From: Sipunculus nudus
Lineage: Eukaryota; Annelida; Sipuncula; Golfingiida; Sipunculidae
Reading direction: 5' to 3'
DNA length: 64,000 nt
Assembly: GCA_026874595.1 (NCBI GenBank)
Contig: CM049320.1
Coordinates: 21,893,714 to 21,957,713 of the forward strand
This document shows positions 10,801 through 22,800 of the stretch, piece by piece; positions within the stretch are counted from its first letter, which is position 1; each line of letters opens with the position of its first letter. The translations under genes and the position numbers were made by a program. The notes beneath the pieces are model-generated. The model searched no databases. It was not told where the DNA came from and was given only the letters and a program-made list of their open reading frames with translations.

Positions 10801-13800
10801 AGCGTTTAATGAATGATACCTCACCAATGCTGATGCGAGTAAACTGCTCAGTTTTTTTACTTACATCCCATCCCAAGCCGACGAACTATGCTTGCTTGTG
10901 TACAAACCAGATATGGTTGATAACACACAAGTGCTCTTAGATAAACAGCTCAGTCACTTGATAGGGGTACAGGGAGCCGAGCGTTGCGGGGCTAGCTGTA
11001 GTTTTCATACCTTTGCCTTGGCGACAACATCGGCCCAGAACTAATTAATTAGGGTCACCACTGGGCTTAAACACATGACTGCAGGCCTTGGGACTTGTAA
11101 CAACAAATATTCATTTCAGGTATTTACATATTTAGGAAATACGAATAAATTTTCGGTTCCCCATTTTAATTTTCGTAAAAAGGAATTTTCAGAAAAAATG
11201 GCATTCGGAAATACGGCGCTCTACTGTATTCCAGTTCTGTCAGAGATATGGTGCACAAAACAGCGAACAGCATTAAAACTTAACTGTGTGCAATTAAGTG
11301 TTGTGAACAATAAATGCCTTGACCTTTCAACATGATGTGGCAGTTAGACTGGATTTACTTGGTCAACATTTTAGGTATAAACTTATACAAACAATAATCT
11401 GATAATAGCGTATAAGAATGATCACCCCCCCCCCCCCCCCCTCAGCTGATTGGTGCAATTTCGTTTTGTAATCACCATTACAAAGTGGAAACTACCGCTA
11501 ACTAATCAAGGCTCCCCTGGCCGGACGCCGATCATAATGCATGAACTTTAGTCTTAAATGGTGGTCTTGTCAAATGAAAAGCTGTTTGAAAGCTTAGTTT
11601 TTAGCTCAGCTGACTATAAGTCATCTGAGCTATAGTCGTGGTCCATTGTCCATCGTCCGTCTGTCTGTCTGTCTTGCTGTCCGGATGTCCGGATGTCTGT
11701 CCGTAAGACTGGCACATTTCGACACCATTGGACCTATGAATCTGAAATTCGGCATAGTTAGATGTCCCCAAAATCTCCTACCATGCTGAAAATTGGGTCA
11801 ATAGGACTTTGTTCCTTCGAGATATTAAGGAAAAACCTCAATTTTTTATTAGAAATCTATTTTTACACTTCAGGACTGCCTAATATCAAAACCAATCATC
11901 TTGTTTTCTTCATATTTATCATAAATATTACTCTATATAGTTCCTATGTACATGCCAGAAATTAAGTCAGTATTATTTAATTTTAAAAAGTTATGGGCCC
12001 AAACATAATGGACTTTGTAAAAAAATCAGATATTTGATCAGTTAAGACCAAAAGTGTTAAAGGTAGGGACTTTTTTTCAGTAATACAACTTTAATTAATC
12101 AAAATTTAATTGTATACCAAAAATTAGATCAAAATCTGTTAAATTTTTTTTAATATTGGAAAAAATATAAAATTGGTACCTTAAATTTTGCCTAACTTTC
12201 GCCACGGCATGTTTTTTTCCTGTAAGTACTGTGGATTTAATTTTCACAGCATGTACACTTAAGGATTTAATCTGTTAAAATCTGAAATTTGAAAATAAAA
12301 GCTGCAAAATTAGGCTAGTTATTGAAATTTTTTAGGCTCTTGTTGTATTCCCTTACATTGTCAAGCAGTCCACTTTGATGACTGTAGGTCATTCAGTGAA
12401 AATCTCTATGCTCCCCAGGCTGTTGGCATAATGTTAGATGTCCCCAAAATCTCCTACCATACCAAAAATTGGGTCATTAGGACTTCGTTCCTTCGAGATA
12501 TTAAGGAAAAACCTCCGTTTTCCATAAAAAAAGCCATTTTTACACTTCAAGGCTGCCTAATATCAAACCACTGATTTGTTTTGATCATATTTAGTATTCA
12601 CATTCTTTCAAACCTTTTCTATGAACATACCAAAAATTAGGTCAGTATTGGGTATTATTTTGAAGTTATGGGCCAAAATATATTGGAAATGTATTTACTC
12701 ACCTAACATGAGAATTGCTGAACCTAGAGACGTTTTTTCAAGAATATAACTTTATTTAATCAAGATTCAATTGTTTACCCAAAATTAGATCTGAATTTTG
12801 CAAATTTTTCAAGTTATTAGCATTAATAAAAAATCAATACTTAAATTTTGTCCAACTTTGGCAATGGCATGTTTTTTCCCTGTAAGCACTGTTGATTTAA
12901 TTTTCACAGCATATATACATAAGGATTTAATCTTTTAAAAACTGAAATTTCAAAGAAATTGATCGAAAAGAATAGCTTTTATTCACGTTTTCATACACCA
13001 TGTCAAGTGTTGTTTACGTCTAGCCCACCTAGTAGTACAGCGTTCACTTGCATTATGTAACCCACCCCAGGCAGCTTGCCTTGGCTCAGCTTGGCCACTA
13101 CCAGCAGGCTTCCCCTCTGCCCTGCACTCCCCCCCCCCCCCAAGATGGTGCATAAAGTAGATGAATAATATTATTTTCTGTATTTGATTCATTCTTATTC
13201 TAGGCTATGTAACATTTTAGATTTTGTATTGTACCACCAGGGTTACAATGATTAAAGTGTACATTTAATTGTGTCCACAAAGTGGTGTATTGCTATGAAA
13301 GTGTGGATGTTCATCAGATAAGTAATTCCTTACTTCAGAAGAATAAAAACTTCACCAGGTGTGAAATTGACTATTAATTCCAGTAATAAATTAAAACTGG
13401 GATAGTAATTAGCACAATGATATTGTTTGTCCCTCATTCAACCAACAGTGTGTATACTTTATTTGAAAAGATGTTTTATTTTATCAAATTTACTGAATCT
13501 TTTATTTTATTTTGGTGAATAAAATTAAGCATGTACTGAAAACTTCAATGTGCAAAACTTTTTAAAAGTGATTCAAGGAATATTCTTGTAGATGCCATGT
13601 TGTGGTGTTATTTTCTTTTAAATTCAGTTTAAACATTTATGATTTAAAAATAATAAAATATATGTGTATGCATAAAATGACCCAATATGAGCTACACTCT
13701 GGATATATAATGATTGCAAATTTTGCAACAATTCTAATATTTTTACTTATAGTTTCACTTTTTTTACTCTGTATATACAATGATTGCAACTTTTTCAACA

Positions 13801-16800
13801 ATTCTAATATTTTAACTTATATTTTCAGTTTTTTTTATTAAAAATTTATAAAACCTGTAAATAAAAAAAAAATGATTCAGATAAAAACTTCTAAATTGAA
13901 AAAGTGGATATGCTAAAAAATAGGCTTATATATAAACTTAAATGCATTATTCCCTCGAAAGTGAAATAAAGGTATTAGTCCATTCTGTCCACTTGCCTGT
14001 CCATCTGTGAATTTTCATATGCATCACAGTATCTCATAACTTTTACTGTTTTTCTTCATGACAGTCTTGTCAGAGTATTAGTTTGCAATCATATATTTAG
14101 ATCTTTACTATAACCAAGAAGGAGGGCCCCTTTCCTCTTAGCTTTTCATATTCTTATTAAATGAAAAACATTACATTTACAATAGAATATTTCTACATCC
14201 ACCTTCGTGCTGCCCTCACTTTTCCCTTCTCCGAACTCCATCCGAAAGTCAGCCTCAGTAAGCAAGAACAAGATGAATCAGATATATTCATACTTTAATG
14301 TTTTGTATAACTATTCTTCCATAGGTACCAATGTACATGCCAGAAATTATGTCAATATTGTGTAATATGTCGACATAGTGGGCATCACAATAATGTACCT
14401 TGTCAAGACTAAAGAGATATTGTGTCATACAGTCACAAATTCATAAATCACTTCATCAGCATAGTTAATCATAACATTGTATCTGTCAAATTGAAAGCTT
14501 GCAGACTACCATACACTTTAGATCCTTCAACAAATAGCCTTATCATAATTCTACTACTGCTTATTACTGCTGTCATTGCATTCATATTTGCTCAAATATA
14601 TCACAATTTTCAATCCCCTCCTAAATAAATAAAAAATAAACCACTATATTTTACTCTATTAATCCATCAGTTAGGTAATTTCATTTATCATTTTCTCACA
14701 TATTACATTACATTCCTTTATAATAGCCCAACATGTCCATGATATTCATAAGCTTTATCGACTCGATATAGTATCACAGTGGAGAAACATTTATAGTCCA
14801 ATCACGATCAGCTGAGCGCCGTGACCCATGGGTCCCTCGTTTTCTGATAGACTGCCCAGTCTTAATAAAGTAGTGATTGTGATATCTTTACATTAATAGA
14901 AATAACCAATTTTGAATGTATATCCACATGTTACATCACAATGGTTCACCAAATTACGCTTGTCCTCAGGCTGTCACTTTGACCAAAACAGGTCATACAA
15001 GGTCATGATCTTGGAGTGCCACCTCCCGGCAGATATATGAACAAAAACAGAACTCGCGATGTATGTCCGCTTTAGAGGGTCGTAATATGTACTGGATATG
15101 CAGGCGGGACGGGAAAGTTTGTCCGTTGTCTGGGATAGTGAGTTGTCCGCTTACTGAGTTGACATTAAACATAACTAGAATACGGGTAGTCGACAAGCGA
15201 CTACGTGTATCTGCCTGAATCAGAGTGGAACGGGTGAAGTGAGGCATGGATTGAGTGGCAAGGGGAAAGAGAGTGAAGTGTTGCATATTAGCATGGATGT
15301 CTGCAGCCAAATGGTGTATGTAGGTTGCGCCACCTACCACAAAATCCAGAAAGCCGTCCAAGTTGTATACATATGCAAAATTTGAGGCAGATAAGTCAAA
15401 CCACTACATGTTTATGAGTTATTTTAGCCCGTGGCAGACAAACAGATGGACGCTGTGCAAAAATGGTTGAAGGTGCCCCACCAGTTTTGCGTATGATAAA
15501 GAGCTATGTGAGAACTATACACATGCAAAACTTTGGCCCAATCGGTCAAACGGTTCCCAAGATATGAGCTTGGATGTCTGCTGCATAAACTAGAATGCAG
15601 GTGGCGCCACCTGTCATAAAATCAAGAGAGCTGTGGGGGATGTATAAACCTGCAAAATTTTAGGCAGATATGTCAAACCACTGCCGAGATACGAAAGATT
15701 TTATCCCATGGCAGACAAACAGATGGGAGCTGTGCAAAAATGGCTGCAGGTGGCGCCACCAGTTTTGCGTATGATGAAGAGCTATGTGAGATCTATACAC
15801 ATGCAAAATTTTGGCCCAATCGGTCAAATGGTTCCCGAGATATGAGCTTGGATGTCTGCAGCGTAAACGAGAATGTAGGTGGCGCCACCTGTCATAAAAT
15901 CAGAAAAGCTATCCAGGATGTATACGCATGCCGAATTTCAGGTGAATTAGTCAAATCACTGCAGAGATATGAGTGATTTTAACCCAAAGCAGACGAACAG
16001 ATGGACACTGTGCAAACATGGTTGCAGGTGGCGCCACCATTTTTTGTGTATGTTATAAAGCTCTCCAAGGGCTACATTTGTGCAAAAAAAATTTCCTGAT
16101 CGGTCAAACGGTTCCCGAGATATGAGCTTGGATGTCTGCAGCGTAAACGTGAATGTAGGTGGCGCCACATGTCATAAAATCAGAAAAGCTATCCAGGATG
16201 TGTACGCATGCCAAATTTCAGGTGAATTAGTCAAGTCACTGCAGAGATATGAGTGATTTTAACCCAAGGCAGACGAACAGATGGACACTGTGCAAACATG
16301 GTTGCAGGTGGTGCCACCATTTTTTGTGTATGTTATAAAGCTCTCCAAGGGCTACATTTGTGCAAAAAAATTTTCCTGATCGGTCAAACGGTTCCCGATT
16401 ATGAGCTTGGATGTCTGCAGCGTAAAAGTGAATGTAGGTGGTGCCACCTGTCATAAAATCAGAAAAGCTATCCAGGATGTTTACGCACGCTGAATTTCAG
16501 GTGAATTAGTCTAGTCACTGCAGAGATATGAGTGATTTTAACCCAAGGCAGATGAACAGATGGGCACTGTGCAAACATGGTTGCAGGTGGTGCCACCATT
16601 TTTTGTGTATGTTATAAAGCTCTCCAAGGGCTACATTTGAGCAAAAAAATTTTCCTGATCGGTCAAACGGTTCCCGAGATATGAGCTTGGATGTCTGCAG
16701 CGTAAACGTGAATGTAGGTGGCGCCACCTGTCATAAAATCAGAAAAGCTATCCAGGATGTTTACGCATGCTGAATTTCAGGTGAATTAGTCTAGTCACTG

Positions 16801-19800
16801 CAGAGATATGAGTGATTTTAACCCAAGGCAGACGAACAGATGGACACTGTGCAAACATGGTTGCAGGTGGCGCCACCATTTTTTGTGTATGTTATAAAGC
16901 TCTCCAAGGGCTACATTTGTGTAAAAAAATTTTCCTGATCGGTCAAACGGTTCCCGAGATATGTGGGTTTATGTGTGGAAACAGACGCACAAACGGACGC
17001 AGAGCGCAGAGGAAAGGTCAGAGGTCAAAACAACATCGAGCGCAGCAGTTCACATGTGACCGGAACATAATCCCGGGTTTCGTAAAATTCCGCCCAGCGC
17101 TTACGGAGGAGTTCTCCGGACACCTACGCGGCGGCGGTGGCGGCGGCGTGCAGCCGAAAACATAGTATCCGCAAAACTCTGTTTTGGCAGATACAATAAT
17201 GAGGCAAATTTGAAGGGACTGAGATTTAGTGTCCGCATTAGTGAGTTGTCCGCCTTACTGAGTTGTTGGCAAGTAGGAGTTTCACTGTATATAGTGTGGT
17301 AAAATGCATGTTTATGGGATTAAAATAATGTGATTTTCACCTTTTCAGTGGTTCAGGGTTCTATTTTCACAATCTCAAAATAAATGTCCTGCATACTGTA
17401 AACCATTCTTATATGAATCAATTATATCAACATGTATGTGCAGAAAAATCGTTACAATTGCACAAGGACAAAGGGAACATCGACGGAATGAAAATAACTT
17501 TACAATAATGGCATATAATTTGACAAAAATTATATCATTTATAATAGCAATCTTTCAACATACAAAATTTTATTGATTTCTGTAATATCAATCCTTTACC
17601 TTAAAACTTGCCTTCAATGAAGAGACCTCTTATTCCTGAAAGTTTCATTTTTGCCTTAGTTCCCCTATTGCAAATATTCATATTTGAAACCCTTGTGAAC
17701 AAAATAACTACCACAGAATACCAGTAGTCAGCATAAATGAAAAGTTACAACTTTTAATATAAACCGTCTCCTGAGGCTCAGGGGTAGAGTACAGGGCTCA
17801 AAGCCAGGAGAATGTGAGTTTGAATCTCAGCCTATGCGTAGAGATTTATCTTGGTTGGCCCCCAACCACTGGCAGGGTGAGTGCTCTGCAAGCTTAATGG
17901 GGAGACCATGCCCAACAGTCGTGTTTCACTCACAAATGAGTGCCCCTTTCGGGGGTTCCTCGGTGTTATGACCCAGCATAAGTGATACACTGAGGCCTGG
18001 TTGATGCCAGAATTATCGCGTGTAAGCCCCTATCACGTAGTCCGAAACCGGAATGGAATTCTGCAGATGTACATACTGCATAGTTAAGCTAACATTAAAA
18101 AACAAGGAGGCAGTTACCTCCACCAAAAAAAAAATCTAAAAAAAATTTTCTTATACAAATTAATTCATTCAAATTACGAGCACTGATAGGACCGGACAAT
18201 ATGCCTGCAATAGAGCCGTATTAGGGAGATTATATATTTTGGGACCTACAGGTACTTTCAAGGGACTGCCCATCAGTGGCTGTAAATAGGAGGTGCACTT
18301 AGTACAGAGGTGCCCGTAAGGAGAGATTCCACTGTGTAAGAGAAATGTTGTTGCCATATAGGGTTAAATAGGGTAAAGTAATGTTAATAATATAAGTGTT
18401 ATGGTTCCCTCATCCATTTCAGGAGTGGATGACGTATTTGTCTTCATCAACACTTTCCGTCAAGCGGAGCACATTGAGAATGTGCTGGACCGGATGAAGC
18501 ACACAATCTTGACAGCGGGTATCGCTACATTCTTCACCTCATTCACAACAGCAGCTGCCTTTGCTGCCAACATAGCTTCTGCTGTAAGTTTGTGATGTTG
18601 TAGGGATCAAGATTTGAATACAGGATTTAGATTAATAAAAAAAAATTTTCCAGGCAAAAAGCTGCGATTTTATTAAAAAATTTTATAATGTCACAATTCA
18701 GACAATCTTGCACTGTCGTTGCCTCACTGCCTTTGCTTATATGCTGATAATGTGATTACTATATGAATTATGGTAAATGGTAATTATAAAGTCTGCTTAT
18801 TGTCAGTTAACTGATCAATGTAATATAGGTGTAATCTCAAAGAATTATATCAGTAATGTAGTTAATTGGAAAATGTAACAAAATACTAGTTATATAAGCC
18901 TCTCAGCCAGGTAACATAAAAATTATTTTACAACTGATGTCATTGTTTATTGTCCTGCTTCTGCAGAGTGGGGGACATTGATTCGGATTTTTCTGTCTGT
19001 CCCGCTGTTCGTTCGTCAGGTTTTTTCATTTCTGTGCAGTAACATGTCTAAATATTATCTGATTTCATTCAAATTTGGGTCAGTGATTGCTCTCTTGCAT
19101 ACCTTTTTTGGGACTGGTTTTGGAGTTTCTGTCTGAAAACTGATTATCACCCGCTCCAATACAAAAAAAAATTCCCCTTTTGTTCCCAATTCACAACAAA
19201 AATGATGACATGTTGAGGCATCTTCATGGGACAATACAAACTAAAACACAGGCACTATGACATATGGAGACATCTTCATCGGAAAATAAAAACTAAAACA
19301 TTTTGAGAAGGCAAGCATAAAGATCACAGGAAGCTTAAATAACAAGAGACGAAAGCCGAGGACATAAATTCCATGAATTTGCTTGTAACCTCATGTCTCT
19401 TCTTGTATCAATATTACAGATTCCAGCTAAAATAACAAGAGGTGGAAGCGGGGTACATAAATTCCTCGAATTTGCTTGTTACTTCATGTCTCATTTTCTT
19501 TTTTATTACAGATTCCAGTTAAAATAACAAGAGGTGGAAGTGGAGGACATAAATTCCTCAGTTTCACTTGTTACTTCATAACTCATCTTGTATCATTAAT
19601 ACAGATCCCAGCCATCCATGGGTTTGGACTCTTCATGTGTCTGATTGTCTCATGCTGCTGGTTGACTGTGATGATTATTATGCCTCCGGCAATTCTCATG
19701 TGGCATCAGTGTTTTGCCGTATGTGAGTCCTGCTGCTACACACTGTAAGTATAGAAATCATGACTGAATTGTAATTAAGCCATTAGCTCATTACACTATT

Positions 19801-22800
19801 ACCCTCTTTCACACAGCAAATGCAAGTTTCACACCTTTTTCAGTCCATATTCAATCTGCACTGAGTGTTCACATGGGTGTAAAATGTGTACCAAATTGGT
19901 TTTGGTCAATTCGAGCGGAACCCTTTCTACCATGTCATCTACAATTCTTTCATTCACCCAGCATGCAAGACCAAACGAGATGTGCGCACGCATACTGAGA
20001 GGTCATGTGACCAACCTACTTGAGAAGGATAAGTCAGAACGATTCGTGTGTGTAGATTTCACTGTTTTTTTACTTCATTTACGTGCTCATTTTCCTCGAG
20101 ATTTTGTGATCTCGTGAACGAACTGTTTGTGTATTGATCGTATATATCAGCTTTCGCCTATTCGTCGCAATAACTAAGACTTGCGGTCGGGTTGCCCAGC
20201 TCTGCAAGGTTCACTGGTAGCCAGTGAAAATGGCGACGGTCGATCATAGGATCGACAGTGATGTGATGGGTACCATCCTACAGGGGTTGGAAGCACAGAG
20301 GACTAGGTTGTCTCAGCCTGGAACAAGTTCCAGTAAACCCCCACATGTCTCCGCTAAGAAAAATGAGCAACAAATGCAGCAGACGGGCGATAGACCGGCG
20401 GACGTGAGCTCGGCCCGAAGCCAAGTCACTGACAGTGTAAACAAACATGGCGGCGCCTCAGCGGAACATGCGACCGTGAGTATTGAGAATAATGAGTCTC
20501 AAGAAAGTAATGATAGAACTTTATCAGCAAATACTAGTGGCTCAAGATCTTCAAGCTCACATTCCAAGTCTAGTTCATTGCATAAAGGGTCGGATGAACG
20601 CAGACGTAGCTCCAATGCCGGGCGGAGCAGTAGCGCTGATTTGGACGCATCTCGGGGTGACAAATCCAAACATGGACACAATAACAGGGCCCGTGATTCT
20701 GGTAAGCGCAGGCACTCGCACAGTGACAATTCGTCTGATTCTGATACAAAGAAACAACTTGATGATATCAAACAGCAGCTTGCTGTGTTGACAAATACCA
20801 TGGCGGTGGTAACACCCATCATTTTGGAACTCAAGGCTGCCAGAGATCAGTGGCAAGAACAAGCCGAGTACGCTTCAGATGAAGAAGACAATTCGCACTG
20901 CATCTCCGAGTCAGACTCAGAAGAACCACCTCCAAAGAAAACAAAGACCAGTAATGGTGAGGATCAGTTTAATGATGAGGACAGTTCTCATAATGATAAT
21001 GTACCTGCAGCATGTGCTGACAGGGCTGATGTTGACATACTGGTGAATATGGCCAAAGCCATAAACCAGGCAGAAACTACAGGGCCTGATATCAATGAAC
21101 AATTAGCTAGTGTGGTGACACAATACCTTGAGAGGGGCATGGACAGTGATTCCCTCAATAAGTTGCTAGAAGCTTCACTGCGACCTAAGAACTGTGATAG
21201 ACTCCAAGTGGTCAAAGCAAACCCAGCGATATTCAACAATGTCAGCAAAGAGCTGAAACAAGAAGATATACGTCTCCAGAGAGTGCAAAGACCTATTATT
21301 GCGGGTATTAACAGCCTAGTCACTCTGATGGACAAACTGCTGACATCCATTCAACAGAAAACGGAAGCGCCCACAACTAAAGAAATGCTTACAACGCTGT
21401 CACAGACAGTAGGAATGCTTTGTGCCGGCTCTCATGAGCTGGATTTGCGCAGACGATACTCCTTCAAGCCAGCAATGAAGGATGAGTACAAAGCCCTTTG
21501 CTCTGACAGTAACCCTGTGAAGGGAGAACTGTTTGAAGATCAGCTGAGTCAGTCAGTCAAAGAGCTGAATGAAACAAATAAAGTGACATCTAGACTGACC
21601 AAGAAAAAGCCTGCATACAACAGTACTGCAAACGGGAGACAGGGTGGTTTTGCCCCTTTTTTAGGCTGTGGATTCAGACACCGCCTCGGCAAATCAAAGT
21701 TTCAACGGCCGTATCACAAGGGGAGCAGCAATGGCAGCAACAGGGGAAGGAGCCACTTCCAGAACAAAACCCACCAGCAAGCAACAAAGAAGTAGCTGGT
21801 AAGCCACTAGAGGTGAGTATTATTGATAGCAATAATACACCTTTTAAGGCTGGCTTGATCAAAGATCATTTGACTGTGTGGCGGCAGTTAACTTCAGACA
21901 GTAACATTCTTAAGATTGTTCAGGGGTGTACCATTGAATTCTCTGACACCCCCTTTCAGAACTCTGTGCCCGCACTTTGTAACTTTACTGAGTTAGAAAA
22001 TTTTGCAGTCAATGCTGAAATTGATAAATTACTGGCTAAATCTGTAATAGTTGAATGCCTGCACGAACCAGGCGAATTCTTGTCTAATATCTTCCTCAGA
22101 CCAAAAAAGAATAACACTTTCAGGATGATTTTGAATTTGAAATATCTGAATGAATTCATTGTTTATAGACATTTCAAAATGGATACTTTGTCTTCATGTT
22201 TAAACTTGGTATCATATGGATGCTACATGGGTGCTACAGACTTGTCAGATGCCTATTATTCTGTACCAGTACATGAATGTTACCAGAAATACCTCAAATT
22301 TGTGCATAATAACAGATTGTTTAAATTCACATGCATGCCCAATGGTCTGAGCCCTGCACCTAGGTACTTTACTAAGCTGTTGAAACCTGTTTTGGGCAAG
22401 CTACGCAGTCAGGGCTTTACATCCAGTGCCTATTTAGATGACATTATTGTTCTTGGGGACAACTATGAACAGTGTTTTAGGAACATTCAGGCTACTATTC
22501 AACTGTTTATACAGCTTGGCTTTACTATTAATATGGAAAAGTCTGTTGTGCAGCCTACTCAGGTAATACAACATTTAGGCTTTGTCATTGACTCCAAAAA
22601 TATTGTGGTTTCACTACCTCAAGATAAAGTAGACAATTTACAGCATTGGTGTCAATTCTTGTTGCATTCTGAACATTACAAAATTGAAGTGGTGGCCAAA
22701 GTCATTGGCATTCTGGTGTCTTGTATACCAGCTGTAAAATATGGGAAGCTATACTATCGACAGCTGGAACATGATAAAATTGTAGCTCTGCAGCGCAGTC

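Larger units (their letters stand above)
15061..17290. mobile_element. MITE hosting a nested family B Helentron-like element
   Basis: Both sides of the family B insertion carry the same motif, GTGAGTTGTCCGC-TTACTGAGTTG (15138-15161 and about 17239-17264). The right side ends in TTTCACTGTATA at 17280-17291, like the pogo-type MITE ends elsewhere in the window. The inner element therefore probably landed inside an older MITE with tandem internal motifs. Confidence 0.45.

Noticed and set aside
10490-10876. Minus-strand 128-codon frame
   Set aside because: Lies wholly within the pogo-like non-autonomous element and shows no transposase motif.
15740-17165. Series of open frames reading GGAT-rich peptides on both strands, also at 27042-28100 and 50236-51609
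   Set aside because: They are translations of the ~140/280 bp repeats, recur in both orientations, are not multiples of three across units and have no domain.
17764-17840. tRNA gene
   Set aside because: A- and B-box-like motifs are present but no cloverleaf can be completed and the same head is attached to a SINE body.
20483-21350. Additional genes in other frames of the DIRS ORF1
   Set aside because: Shadow frames of the gag-like ORF with no domain or codon support.
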